A stretch of 64,000 nucleotides of DNA from Acidimicrobiaceae bacterium RAAP-2 (GCA_001443545.1 LMAD01000003.1:46248-110247), one strand, 5' to 3'. Positions 34,435 through 43,124 are shown, numbered from the stretch's first letter. A program made the numbers and translations. Notes: a model not told the origin generated them from the letters alone.

Positions 34435-35085
34435 ATGGCAACTGAGAAGCGAGAGCGACAGAAGGCGGCCCGTCGCCAAAAGATTGAAGCCCAGCAACGC
34501 GCCGCGAAGCGCCGCAAGACCATGCAGCGCACCGCCATCGTCGTGGTCGTCGCGATCGTGATCATCGTCTCGGCGGCGCTGCTGTTCCGCAGCAAGTCCA
34601 CCCCCGCGACCACCACGACCGTGGCGTCGGCTCCGGTCACCACCACGACGGCCGTCACGACGACGACCGTCGCCACCCACTTCGCGCCGGTGGCCAGTCC
34701 GTCTCCGGCCGGTACCTTCGGCAAGCCGCCGACCGTTATCGTGCCCGCCGGTCCACCACCCACCACCCCCGAGCTGAGTGACCTCATCACCGGAACCGGC
34801 CCCGGGGCCAAGAACGGCCAGAAACTGACCGTGCAGTACGTCCTGGCCACCTACTCGACCCGCAAGGTCATCCAGTCGTCGTGGACGGCCCAACCCTTCA
34901 CCCTGACCCTCGGCGCCGGTCAGGTGATCCCCGGGTGGGACAAGGGCCTCGTGGGCATGCGAGTCGGCGGTCGGCGCGAGCTCATCCTGCCGCCGTCACT
35001 CGGCTACGGCTCGGTCTCCCAGGGAGCCGGCATCGCGGCGAACGACACGCTCGTCTTCGTCATCGACCTCTTGAAGATCAGTTAA
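34435..35085 (+). CDS. Membrane-anchored FKBP-type peptidyl-prolyl isomerase
   Basis: The 216-residue protein has a strongly basic N-terminus (TEKRERQKAARRQKIEAQQ), a transmembrane helix (about residues 35-52), a Thr/Pro/Ala-rich linker with runs of threonine, and an FKBP domain from about residue 110 (GQKLTVQYVLATY, LGAGQVIPGWDKGLVGMRVGGRRELILPP, FVIDLLKI). The domain is thus likely outside the membrane and helps fold exported proteins. Longer in-frame readings into the lysC region were rejected. A cyclophilin follows 25 bases later. Confidence 0.88.
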   Translation: MATEKRERQKAARRQKIEAQQRAAKRRKTMQRTAIVVVVAIVIIVSAALLFRSKSTPATTTTVASAPVTTTTAVTTTTVATHFAPVASPSPAGTFGKPPTVIVPAGPPPTTPELSDLITGTGPGAKNGQKLTVQYVLATYSTRKVIQSSWTAQPFTLTLGAGQVIPGWDKGLVGMRVGGRRELILPPSLGYGSVSQGAGIAANDTLVFVIDLLKIS

Positions 35086-35110
35086 TCGACCACCAGCGAA
35101 GCGAGGGATC

Positions 35111-35662
35111 ATGACCGACAACATTCCGAACCCCGACGGCTCGAGCATCCAGCGGCAGCGTTTCGACGCCGCGCCGCCGATGATCATCGACCCAACCAAG
35201 ACCTACGGCGCCACGATGGTGACCTCGATGGGGACCCTCGAGATCGCGCTCGACCCGCTGGGGGCGCCCGCGACCGTCAACAGCTTCGTCTTCCTGGCGC
35301 GCTGGCACTACTTCGACGGCATCGTCTTTCACCGGATCATCCCCGGGTTCGTCCTCCAAGGCGGCGACCCGACGGGCACCGGCAGCGGCGGCCCGGGCTA
35401 CCGGTTCAACGACGAGTTGCCCAAGGCCGGCCGCTACGAGCTCGGATCGCTCGCAATGGCCAACGCCGGCCCCAACACCAACGGCAGCCAGTTCTTCGTC
35501 ATCTCGGGACCCGATGGGATGCGACTCCCCCCGCTCTACGCCCTCTTCGGCAAGGCGGTCAAGGGGCTCGACGTGGTCGCGGCCATCAACGACGTCGGCT
35601 CCCCGTCGGGCAAGCCCCGCGAACGGGTCGTCATCGAATCGGTCACGATCAGCGAGTCCTAG
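35111..35662 (+). CDS. Cyclophilin-type peptidyl-prolyl isomerase
   Basis: The 183-residue protein holds the cyclophilin core: TSMGTLEIALDPLGAPATVNSF, FHRIIPGFVLQGGDPTGTGSGG with the catalytic arginine and glutamine, and NGSQFFVI. No signal peptide is visible, so it is probably cytoplasmic. It forms a pair with the upstream FKBP gene. The stop codon overlaps that of the convergent gene (CTAG). Confidence 0.93.
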   Translation: MTDNIPNPDGSSIQRQRFDAAPPMIIDPTKTYGATMVTSMGTLEIALDPLGAPATVNSFVFLARWHYFDGIVFHRIIPGFVLQGGDPTGTGSGGPGYRFNDELPKAGRYELGSLAMANAGPNTNGSQFFVISGPDGMRLPPLYALFGKAVKGLDVVAAINDVGSPSGKPRERVVIESVTISES

Positions 35663-36264
35663 TCGAGCGTCGAGCCACCGGCCGCGGCGAGCACCTCGAC
35701 GTCGTCGGCCTCCGTCACCCGCCAACGCCCCGCTGACTCGACGAGGACTCCGCGCGCACCGACCACGACGAGCGGCTCGTCGCCGGTGTACAACCGACGG
35801 GTGCGACTCAGCTGCTCGGGGGGCGCCGGCGTGGTGAGGACCACCCCGCGCCGGTAGCCGAGACCGATCGTCGGCGCACCGCCGCGCGGATCGATCATCA
35901 CCACCCCGAGCGTCGTCGCGACGGCGCCGATCGCGACGAGTGGCGCCGCCGCCAACGCTGCCCCGACCGCGCTGTCGCGCCAGACGGCCTTGGCGTGCAG
36001 GGGCGAGCCGTCGGTCAAGACGACCAGGTCGGCCCGGGCAATGCGCCGCGCGAAGGACGGGTCCGCAGCACCGGACCGGTCCAGCACCATCAGCGCCTCC
36101 ACGGCCGCGGCGAAGGGCTCGAGGGCGAGCGCCACGTCGAGGGCCGCCCCGGCGGCTCCGAGAAAGGCCGCGGCCGTCGGGATGACCACGACGTCAGCGA
36201 CGGTCCCCGTGAGGGCCGAGGAGGCCACGAGGGCGCTGAGCGAGCCGGCGACGATGGTGGTCAC
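35659..36264 (-). CDS. Class I glutamine-amidotransferase-like (S51/cyanophycinase-like) protein, probably inactive
   Basis: The 201-residue protein resembles the peptidase S51-like fold: a Rossmann-type start ending in VVVIPTAAAFLGAA, a middle with ARADLVVLTDGSPLHAKAVW, then a GLGYRRGVVL segment late in the domain. Where active members have a G-[TS]-S-A-G nucleophile elbow, this protein reads AIGAVATTLG, with no serine. That suggests a non-catalytic binding role. Family assignment is by eye and moderate. Confidence 0.55.
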   Translation of the reverse strand: MTTIVAGSLSALVASSALTGTVADVVVIPTAAAFLGAAGAALDVALALEPFAAAVEALMVLDRSGAADPSFARRIARADLVVLTDGSPLHAKAVWRDSAVGAALAAAPLVAIGAVATTLGVVMIDPRGGAPTIGLGYRRGVVLTTPAPPEQLSRTRRLYTGDEPLVVVGARGVLVESAGRWRVTEADDVEVLAAAGGSTLD

Positions 36265-36308
36265 CGCCCTAGTCTCCCATCTCGATTATCGGGCAGTACT
36301 ATCCAGCA

Positions 36309-37166
36309 ATGAACTTGCGCACCGTTGGCGTCTTGGGGTCGGGCATCATGGGGAGCGGCATCGCCGAGGTCGTCGCCGCCACGGGGGCCCGGGTCGTCGT
36401 ACGCAGCCGTAACCAGGCCAGCGCCGACGCCCTGCTCGTCGGGCTCGACCGCTCCCTCGCCCGACAGGTCGAGCGGGGCACGCGCGACGCCGCCGACGCC
36501 GCCGCGCTGCACGCGCGCGTCTCGGTCACCACCGACCTCGCCGACCTCGCCGACTGCGACTTGATCATCGAATCGGTCGTCGAGGACATGGACGTCAAAC
36601 GCGTGCTCTTCAACGAGCTCGACCGCGTGACGCGACCCGACGCGATCCTCGCGACCAACACCTCGACCCTGTCGGTGATCGACCTGGCCATGGAGACCTC
36701 CCGCCCCGAACTCGTCTGCGGCGTCCACTTCTTCAACCCCGCCCCCGTGATGTCACTGGTCGAGATCGTTCGTCCCCTCTCGGCGAGCGACGCGACGATC
36801 GAGTACGTCGTGGACTTCGTGACCCGCTGCGGCAAGGAGCCGGTCGTCGTGAAGGACCAGGCCGGTTTCGTCGTGAACGCGCTGCTCTTCCCCTACCTCA
36901 ACAACGCGGTGCGCCTCTTGGAGCAGGGGGTGGCCTCGATCGAGGGGATCGACGTAGCGATGAAGGGCGGCTGCGGTTTCCCGATGGGCCCCTTCGCGCT
37001 GCTCGACCTCGTCGGCCTGGACACGTCCCTCGCGATCCTCGAGGCCCTGTACCGTGAGTTCGCCGACGCCAACTTCGCCCCCGTGCCCACCCTGCGCCGG
37101 ATGGTGACCGCCGGTCGCCTCGGGCGAAAGTCGGGTCGCGGCTTCTACGAGTACCCGCGCCGATGA
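36309..37166 (+). CDS. hbd: 3-hydroxybutyryl-CoA dehydrogenase
   Basis: The 285-residue protein interconverts acetoacetyl-CoA and 3-hydroxybutyryl-CoA with NAD(P). The dinucleotide fold VGVLGSGIMGSGIAEV, the catalytic histidine/glutamate region GVHFFNPAPVMSLVEIV, and the C-terminal helical domain motif GCGFPMGPFALLDLVGLD are all present. It ends in the usual KSGRGFYEYP. Its stop overlaps the ecm start (ATGA), so the two are co-translated, linking it to the ethylmalonyl-CoA genes. Confidence 0.94.
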   Translation: MNLRTVGVLGSGIMGSGIAEVVAATGARVVVRSRNQASADALLVGLDRSLARQVERGTRDAADAAALHARVSVTTDLADLADCDLIIESVVEDMDVKRVLFNELDRVTRPDAILATNTSTLSVIDLAMETSRPELVCGVHFFNPAPVMSLVEIVRPLSASDATIEYVVDFVTRCGKEPVVVKDQAGFVVNALLFPYLNNAVRLLEQGVASIEGIDVAMKGGCGFPMGPFALLDLVGLDTSLAILEALYREFADANFAPVPTLRRMVTAGRLGRKSGRGFYEYPRR

Positions 37167-39130
37167 GTGAACGGGCCAAGCCGTGGGTGATGCGCACCTA
37201 CTCGGGGCACTCCACGGCGCGGGCGTCGAACGAGCTCTTCCGGGCCAACCTCGCCAAGGGTCAGACCGGACTCTCCATCGCCTTCGACCTGCCGACCCAG
37301 ACGGGCTACGACCCCGACGACGTGAACGCCGCCGGTGAGGTCGGCAAGGTCGGCGTGCCGATCGCCCACCTCGGGCACCTGCGTCAACTGTTCGACGGGC
37401 TGCCCCTCGGCGAGATGAACACGTCGATGACGATCAACGCCACCGCCGCGTGGCTGTGGTCGCTCTACCTCGTGCTCGCCGAGGAGCAGGGCGTCGACCC
37501 CGCGAGCCTCGCGGGCACCACCCAGAACGACATCGTCAAGGAGTACCTGAGCCGGGGGACCTACATCTTCGCGCCCGAGCCCTCCAAGCGGCTGATCGTC
37601 GACATGATCGCCTACGCCGAAACGAACGTACCCAAGTGGAACCCGATCAACGTCTGCAGCTACCACCTCCAAGAGGCCGGGGCGACCCCGGTCCAGGAGA
37701 TCGCCTACGCCTTGGCGACGGCGATCGACGTCCTCGACGCGGTGGCCGATTCGGGCAAGGTGGAGACTTCGGCGATGGCGAGCGTCGTCGGACGGATCTC
37801 GTTCTTCGTCAACGCCGGCGTCCGGTTCGTCGAGGAGGTCGCCAAGATGCGCACCTTCACGGCGATGTGGGATGAGATCTGTCGGACCCGCTACGGCGTG
37901 CAGGACCCGGCGAAACGACGGTTCCGCTACGGCGTGCAGGTGAACTCGCTCGGGCTCACCGAGCAGCAGCCCGAGAACAACGTGGCGCGCATCGTGCTCG
38001 AGATGCTCGGCGTGACCCTCTCCAGCGACGCCCGCGCGCGCGCGGTGCAGTTGCCCGCCTGGAACGAGGCGCTGGGCCTGCCGCGACCGTGGGACCAGCA
38101 GTGGAGCCTGCGCATCCAACAGGTCCTCGCCTTCGAGAGTGACCTCTTGGAGTACCCCGACCTCTTCGCCGGCTCCATCGTCATGGACGCCAAGGTGCGT
38201 GAACTCACCGCCGCGGCGCGCGCCGAACTCGACGACGTGCTCGAACTCGGCGGCGCCTTCGCCGCCGTCGAGGAGCTCAAGGCCCGTCTGGTCGCTAGTC
38301 AGGCCGCGCGCGTCGCGCGAATCGAGTCGGGCGAGCAGGTCGTCGTGGGCGTGAACCGCTTCACCGAGACCGCGACGTCGCCACTGACCGCGGACCTCGA
38401 CGCGGCGATCCTCACCGTCGACCCCGACGTCGAGCGTCAGCTGGTCGAGGACGTCGTCGACTGGCGGGCGCATCGCGACGAGCGTGCGGTCAGTGCGGCC
38501 CTCGCCGAACTGGCCCGCGTCGTCACCAGCGACGACCCCGCCGACAACGTGATGGCCCCCTCGATGGCCCTCGCCCGCGCCGGCGGGACGACGGGCGAGT
38601 GGGCGAACTGCCTGCGCGGCGTCTTCGGCGAGTACCGCGCCCCCACGGGGGTGCGAGCCGGCACCGGCCAGCGCGCCGTCGGCTTCGCGGCGCTGGTTTC
38701 GCGCTCCCGGGCGATCGCCCAGCGCCGCGGATCGCCGCCCAAGCTCCTCGTCGCCAAGCCCGGGCTCGACGGTCACTCCAACGGCGCCGAACAGATCGCG
38801 GTCGCCGCGCGCGACGCCGGCTTCGAAGTCGTCTACCAGGGGATCCGGCTGAGCCCCGAGGAGATCGTCGCCGTCGCGCGCGACGAGGACGTCGACATCG
38901 TGGGGGTGTCGCTGCTCTCGGGCTCGCACCTCGCGCTCGTCCCCCGGCTACTCGACGGCCTCGCCGCGGCCGGCGTGTCGGCCCCGGTCGTCGTCGGCGG
39001 CATCGTGCCCGAGGCCGACGCCGCACGGCTGCGCGACGCCGGGGTCGCCGCGGTCTACACCCCCAAGGACTTCTCCCTCGAGGCGATCATGGGCGACCTG
39101 CTCACCATCGTCGAGGCGAACTCGCCCTAA
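37163..39130 (+). CDS. ecm: Ethylmalonyl-CoA mutase-type coenzyme B12 mutase
   Basis: This B12-dependent acyl-CoA mutase (655 residues) has the substrate-binding TIM barrel first (TYSGHSTARASNELFRANLAKG, GLSIAFDLPTQTGYDPDD, MNTSMTINATAAWLW, GTTQNDIVKEYLSRGTYIF). The C-terminal cobalamin domain carries KPGLDGHSNGAEQIA, whose D-G-H-S-N-G provides the axial histidine. Sequence style matches Ecm/MeaA of Streptomyces and Rhodobacter better than methylmalonyl-CoA mutase. Ecm converts ethylmalonyl-CoA to methylsuccinyl-CoA. Co-occurrence with ccr and the epimerase supports this. Its stop codon overlaps the convergent accE stop. Confidence 0.87.
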   Translation: MSERAKPWVMRTYSGHSTARASNELFRANLAKGQTGLSIAFDLPTQTGYDPDDVNAAGEVGKVGVPIAHLGHLRQLFDGLPLGEMNTSMTINATAAWLWSLYLVLAEEQGVDPASLAGTTQNDIVKEYLSRGTYIFAPEPSKRLIVDMIAYAETNVPKWNPINVCSYHLQEAGATPVQEIAYALATAIDVLDAVADSGKVETSAMASVVGRISFFVNAGVRFVEEVAKMRTFTAMWDEICRTRYGVQDPAKRRFRYGVQVNSLGLTEQQPENNVARIVLEMLGVTLSSDARARAVQLPAWNEALGLPRPWDQQWSLRIQQVLAFESDLLEYPDLFAGSIVMDAKVRELTAAARAELDDVLELGGAFAAVEELKARLVASQAARVARIESGEQVVVGVNRFTETATSPLTADLDAAILTVDPDVERQLVEDVVDWRAHRDERAVSAALAELARVVTSDDPADNVMAPSMALARAGGTTGEWANCLRGVFGEYRAPTGVRAGTGQRAVGFAALVSRSRAIAQRRGSPPKLLVAKPGLDGHSNGAEQIAVAARDAGFEVVYQGIRLSPEEIVAVARDEDVDIVGVSLLSGSHLALVPRLLDGLAAAGVSAPVVVGGIVPEADAARLRDAGVAAVYTPKDFSLEAIMGDLLTIVEANSP

Positions 39131-39315
39131 CGGCCCACGATCGGGCGACGGTTCGCGTAGCGGCCCGCGTTGAACCACCGACCCGAGAAACGCCACACCG
39201 GCACTCGCTCGGTCACGGGAAGGGCCCGCGAGGACGTGAGCAACGTCACGGCCGCACTGACCGCGGCGACCTCCTGGGGCGTCGCCGTCGGGCGGGGGGT
39301 GAGTCCGTGGCTCAC
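39127..39315 (-). CDS. accE: Acyl-CoA carboxylase epsilon subunit
   Basis: This 62-residue protein starts MSHGLTPRPTATPQEVAAV and ends FSGRWFNAGRYANRRP, the hallmark pattern of the small epsilon subunits of actinobacterial acyl-CoA carboxylases, which stabilise and activate the alpha-beta complex. Its start overlaps the pccB stop by four bases, as expected for a translationally coupled partner. Such short genes are often missed, but the gene context makes this one secure. Confidence 0.85.
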   Translation of the reverse strand: MSHGLTPRPTATPQEVAAVSAAVTLLTSSRALPVTERVPVWRFSGRWFNAGRYANRRPIVGR

Positions 39316-40868
39316 AGCGGCACGTTCCCGTGCTTGCGCTTGGGCAGCTCCTCGCGCTTGGAGCGCAGCAGGTCGAGCGAACGAGCGAGCACCCGTCGGG
39401 TGTCGGCCGGGTCGATGACGTCGTCGACGAATCCGCGCTCGGCGGCGATGTAGGGCGTCGCGTAGCGCTCCTCGTACTCGTCGATCAGCTCGGTCCGTCG
39501 CGCCCCCGGGTCGGCGGCGTCGAGCAGGTCGCGACGGTGCACGATCTCGACGGCGCCCGACGATCCCATGACCGCGAGTTCGGCCGTCGGCCAGGCGTAG
39601 ACCAGGTCGGCACCGATCGACTTGGAGTTCATGACCACGTAGGCCCCGCCGTAGGCCTTGCGGGTGATCACCGAGATCCGGGGCACCGTCGCCTCGCAGA
39701 AGGCGTAGAGCAGCTTCGCGCCGTGGCGGATGATCCCGCCGTACTCCTGGTCGACGCCGGGCATGAACCCCGGCACGTCGACGAAGGTGACGATCGGCAC
39801 GTTGAAAGCGTCACAGGTGCGCACGAATCGGGCGGCCTTCTCACTGGACGCGATGTCGAGCACGCCGGCGAGCACGGCCGGCTGGTTGCCGACGATGCCG
39901 ATGGTGTGCCCGTCGACGCGGGCGAACCCGCACGTCACCTGTTGGGCGTAGTTCGCGTGCACCTCGAGGTAGTCCCCGTCGTCGACGACCGCGGCGATGA
40001 CCTTCTTCATGTCGTAGGGCTGGTTCGACGACTTCGGTAACAGGTCGCGCAACGAGTCGCACGACCGGTCGGCGGCGTCGCCCGACATGATGCGCGGCGG
40101 CTCCTCCATGTTGTTCGACGGGAGGAAGGAGAGCAGGTAGCGCACCTCGTCGAGAACGCTCTTCTCGTCGGGCATCACGAAGTTGGCGACGCCGGACTTA
40201 GTCGCGTGGGTCTGGGCCCCACCGAGCTCCTCGAGGGTCACGACCTCGCCGGTCACCGTGCGCACGACGTCGGGACCGGTGATGAACATGTGGCTGGTGT
40301 CTTTGACCATGAAGATGAAGTCGGTCAACGCCGGGGAGTAGACGGCCCCGCCGGCGCACGGCCCGAGGATCACCGACACCTGGGGCACGACACCCGAGGC
40401 CGCGGCGTTGCGTCGGAAGATGCCGCCGTAGGCGTTGAGCGCAGCGACCCCCTCTTGGATACGGGCGCCCGCCCCGTCGTTGAGCCCGATGATCGGCAGG
40501 CCCATCGTCGTAGCCAGGTCCATGATCTTGTGGATCTTGGCGCCGTGGGTCTCGCCGAGCGCACCACCGAACACGGTGAAGTCCTGACTGTAGACGCAGA
40601 CCTTGCGCCCGTCGATGGTGCCGAAGCCGGTGATGACGCCGTCGGTGTAGGGACGCGTGTCCTCCAAGCCCATGCCCGAGGCGACGTGACGGGTCAGCAT
40701 GTCGAGTTCCTGGAAGGACTCTTCGTCGAGCAGGTACTCGATGCGCTCGCGCGCGGTCAGCTTGCCCTTCGCGCGGTGGCGCTCGAGGGCCGCCTCTCCA
40801 CCGGCCGCGCGGGCCTGTGCCTTGCGCGACTCCAAATCGCTCAACCGCTGCGCCATCGAATGTTCCAT
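39312..40868 (-). CDS. pccB: Acyl-CoA carboxylase beta (carboxyltransferase) subunit
   Basis: The 518-residue carboxyltransferase transfers carboxyl from biotin to acetyl- or propionyl-CoA. Conserved parts include the two oxyanion glycine pairs in GLNDGAGARIQEGV and the YGGAY region (residues 406-410). The residue after YGGAY, which sets acyl-CoA choice (Asp in Streptomyces PccB, Ile in AccB), is Val411 here, so acetyl-CoA or mixed use is possible despite the usual propionyl label. A second ATG at 40856 has the better upstream GGA. The biotin-carrying alpha subunit is not in the window. Confidence 0.92.
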   Translation of the reverse strand: MEHSMAQRLSDLESRKAQARAAGGEAALERHRAKGKLTARERIEYLLDEESFQELDMLTRHVASGMGLEDTRPYTDGVITGFGTIDGRKVCVYSQDFTVFGGALGETHGAKIHKIMDLATTMGLPIIGLNDGAGARIQEGVAALNAYGGIFRRNAAASGVVPQVSVILGPCAGGAVYSPALTDFIFMVKDTSHMFITGPDVVRTVTGEVVTLEELGGAQTHATKSGVANFVMPDEKSVLDEVRYLLSFLPSNNMEEPPRIMSGDAADRSCDSLRDLLPKSSNQPYDMKKVIAAVVDDGDYLEVHANYAQQVTCGFARVDGHTIGIVGNQPAVLAGVLDIASSEKAARFVRTCDAFNVPIVTFVDVPGFMPGVDQEYGGIIRHGAKLLYAFCEATVPRISVITRKAYGGAYVVMNSKSIGADLVYAWPTAELAVMGSSGAVEIVHRRDLLDAADPGARRTELIDEYEERYATPYIAAERGFVDDVIDPADTRRVLARSLDLLRSKREELPKRKHGNVPL

Positions 40869-40930
40869 AGCAGGTCAGGCTATCCACCACGCGTGGGTCG
40901 CCGCGATGGTTCGGGTTGAACCCTGAAATT

Positions 40931-41222
40931 TCACAGCGTGTGTCCTATTTCGAACACACCGGTTCGCCTTGGCCGACTGAACGAGCTCGGCACTTGCACA
41001 CCGTCCGGATGACCAGGAATCCCTGGCAGTACCCGGTTCCGTCCCAGAGCCCTACCTCGTTCGAGGCTGGTACGGGTGACGAACGGCTCTTCCCGTGTGC
41101 TTCACGGTGCAGAATTCGTGCCGCCGAAGCAACGCGAATTCATTTCCCACGGTACGTACCCCGTGTAACACGGCACTCATCGACCAGGTCCTCTACAGGA
41201 GGAAATAGAACACACGCTGTCA
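40931..41222. repeat. Gene-less segment bounded by 21-bp inverted repeats (MITE-like)
   Basis: This fills the 351-base gap between pccB and mce. Its ends, 40931-40951 and 41202-41222, are inverted copies matching at 19 of 21 positions (core ACAGCGTGTGT and CTATTTC). The inside codes for nothing convincing and is less GC-rich than the flanks. It contains a perfect palindrome GGTACGTACC (41151-41160) and GAATTCG/CGAATTC repeats. No target duplication is obvious. The right end supplies the last codons and stop of mce. It could be a miniature transposable element or a paired regulatory site. Confidence 0.5.
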
Positions 41223-41639
41223 GTGGCCGGTACTGTCCTGGACGAGCTCGATGAGCGTGCCGAACGACGCGCTCGGGTGCACGAAGGCGACGGTGGTGCC
41301 ACGCGAACCCGGGCGCGGCGCAGCGTCGATCAAGCGTCCCCCGGCCGCGCGCACGGCCTCGAGGGCCGCGGCGCAGTCACTCACGCGATAGCCCACGTGG
41401 TGCAGCCCCTCGCCGCGTTTGGCGAGGAACTTGGCGACGGGCGAGTCCTCGCGCGTAGGGGTGAGGAGCTGGACGTAGCTGTCGGCCACCCGGATCAACG
41501 CCTCGGCCACGCCGTCAGACTCCACGACCTCGCGGTGCACGACCGACGCGGCGAAGGTCGTCTCGTACCAGGCGATGGCCGCCTCGAGGTCGGTGACGGC
41601 AATCGCGACGTGATCGATCTCGGTCAATAACGAGTCCAT
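41220..41639 (-). CDS. mce: Methylmalonyl-CoA/ethylmalonyl-CoA epimerase
   Basis: The 139-residue vicinal-oxygen-chelate protein has the metal-binding histidine in EIDHVAIAVTDLEAAIAWY, a second at GLHHVGYRV, and glutamates in the C-terminal FVHPSASFGTLIELVQ. It interconverts the 2R and 2S forms of methylmalonyl-CoA and, in the ethylmalonyl-CoA pathway, ethylmalonyl-CoA. It follows ccr by two bases, so both are on one transcript. Its 3' end lies in the inverted repeat at 41202-41222. Confidence 0.92.
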   Translation of the reverse strand: MDSLLTEIDHVAIAVTDLEAAIAWYETTFAASVVHREVVESDGVAEALIRVADSYVQLLTPTREDSPVAKFLAKRGEGLHHVGYRVSDCAAALEAVRAAGGRLIDAAPRPGSRGTTVAFVHPSASFGTLIELVQDSTGH

Positions 41640-41641
41640 GG

Positions 41642-42985
41642 CTACTCCTGGTCGTGTCGTCGGAAGATGGTGAGTCGCTTCTCGCCCACGGCGGCGCGCA
41701 ACTCCGGATTGGAGACCCCGAGCCCCTCACGCGTCGACGTGCAGAGGATGCCCACCTTGCCCTCGTGTCGATTGTGATGCATCTCGTACGTCGCTTCGCC
41801 CGCCTGCTCGAGGGGGAAGACCGCCGACAGCGGGGGCACGACGTGGCCATCGACGATCGTCTGGTTCGCCGCCCAGGCCTCTCGGTAGTTGGCGAAGTGC
41901 GAGCCCTTGATCGTCTTGAGCTTCATCCAGAGGTGGCGGTTGTCGTACTCGACCATGTACCCCGTCGTGGCCGCGCAGGTCACGATGGTGCCTCCGCGCT
42001 TGGCGACGAAGACACTCGCGCCCATGGTGGAGCGACCCGGGTGTTCGAAGACGATGTCGGGGTCCTCCCCGACCAGGGCCCGGATGTCCTTACCGAGCCG
42101 ACGCCACTCGGACTCGTCCTGGGTGTGCGCGTCCTTCCAGAACCGGTAGTCCTTCTCGGCGCGGTTGATCACGTACTGGCAGCCCAGTTCACGCAAGGTG
42201 GCAGCCTTCGCGGCGCTCGAGACGACCCCGATCGGCGTGGCGCCCGAATTGAGCACGTGCTGGACCGCGAAGGACCCGATGCCGCCCGACGCCCCCCAGA
42301 TCAACACCTTGTCGCCCTGGGTGACCGGGGCGCCGTTGCGCGAGACCAGCATGCGATAGGCCGTCGAGTTGGTGAGCGCGTTCACCGCCGCCTCCTCCCA
42401 CGTGAGGTGGGTCGGCTTGGGCATGAGCTGATTGGCCTTGACGATCGAGAGGTCGGCCAGACCCCCGAAGTTGGTCTCGAAGCCCCAGATGCGTTGGTGG
42501 GCGCCGAGCATCGAGTCGTCGTGGCTCGAGGGGTCCTGGTCGTCGACGTAGTTGCAGTGAACGGTGACCTCGTCGCCGACCTTCCAGTTGCGAACGGCCG
42601 ATCCGACGCGCACGATCACGCCCGACGCGTCCGAACCGATCACGTGGTAGTCGAGGGCGTGACGTGCACCCCAGTAGGACTCCTTGCCCAGTCGGTCCAA
42701 GAACCCGAAGGTCGACAGTGGTTCGAAGATGCTCGTCCACACGGTGTTGAAGTTGATCGACGAGGCCATCACGACGATGACCACCTCGTCGGGCGCGTAT
42801 TCGGGCAGAGGCACCTCGTCGACGTGCAGGCTCGCGCGGGGGTCCTTGTCGACCGACGCGATCCCGTCGAACATCTCCTGTTCGTCACGACGCACGAAGA
42901 CCGCTCGGGTCATGGCCGGCAGCGGCGTGTCCAACAGGGCCGCCGCGTCGGCCCCGTCGCGTACCGCGTCGAGAATCTCACTCAT
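41642..42985 (-). CDS. ccr: Crotonyl-CoA carboxylase/reductase
   Basis: Ccr uses NADPH and CO2 to turn crotonyl-CoA into ethylmalonyl-CoA. The 447-residue medium-chain-dehydrogenase protein has the CO2-binding residues known from the Kitasatospora enzyme at nearly the same numbers: Asn80 in SSINFNTVW, Phe169-Glu170 in IWGFETNFGG, and His363 in GSHFANYREA. The NADPH site is GASGGIGSFAVQHV. An upstream in-frame extension was rejected, as the family starts near MSEILDAVRDGADA. The leader contains two perfect hairpins at 43018-43032 and 43041-43060. Confidence 0.95.
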   Translation of the reverse strand: MSEILDAVRDGADAAALLDTPLPAMTRAVFVRRDEQEMFDGIASVDKDPRASLHVDEVPLPEYAPDEVVIVVMASSINFNTVWTSIFEPLSTFGFLDRLGKESYWGARHALDYHVIGSDASGVIVRVGSAVRNWKVGDEVTVHCNYVDDQDPSSHDDSMLGAHQRIWGFETNFGGLADLSIVKANQLMPKPTHLTWEEAAVNALTNSTAYRMLVSRNGAPVTQGDKVLIWGASGGIGSFAVQHVLNSGATPIGVVSSAAKAATLRELGCQYVINRAEKDYRFWKDAHTQDESEWRRLGKDIRALVGEDPDIVFEHPGRSTMGASVFVAKRGGTIVTCAATTGYMVEYDNRHLWMKLKTIKGSHFANYREAWAANQTIVDGHVVPPLSAVFPLEQAGEATYEMHHNRHEGKVGILCTSTREGLGVSNPELRAAVGEKRLTIFRRHDQE

Positions 42986-43124
42986 CTGGCGACAATAGTT
43001 GGGCGACGAGTCCTCGCGCACCCCTCGGGTGCCCCGTAGATCCACGGTCGTCCCCGTGGAATTGGCGGACCGCGCACGTAGTATCCGGGTTTCGCCCGGC
43101 GGCGCCACGGCCCACGATGGACCT

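Noticed and set aside
40869..41219. Cobalamin riboswitch serving the B12-related genes
   Set aside because: The expected B12-box and GCCACTG-type core were looked for on the minus strand and not found in a consistent arrangement.
40916..41254. A 112-codon plus-strand frame in the pccB-mce gap
   Set aside because: It runs through both inverted repeats, has no domain, no ribosome binding site and atypical composition.
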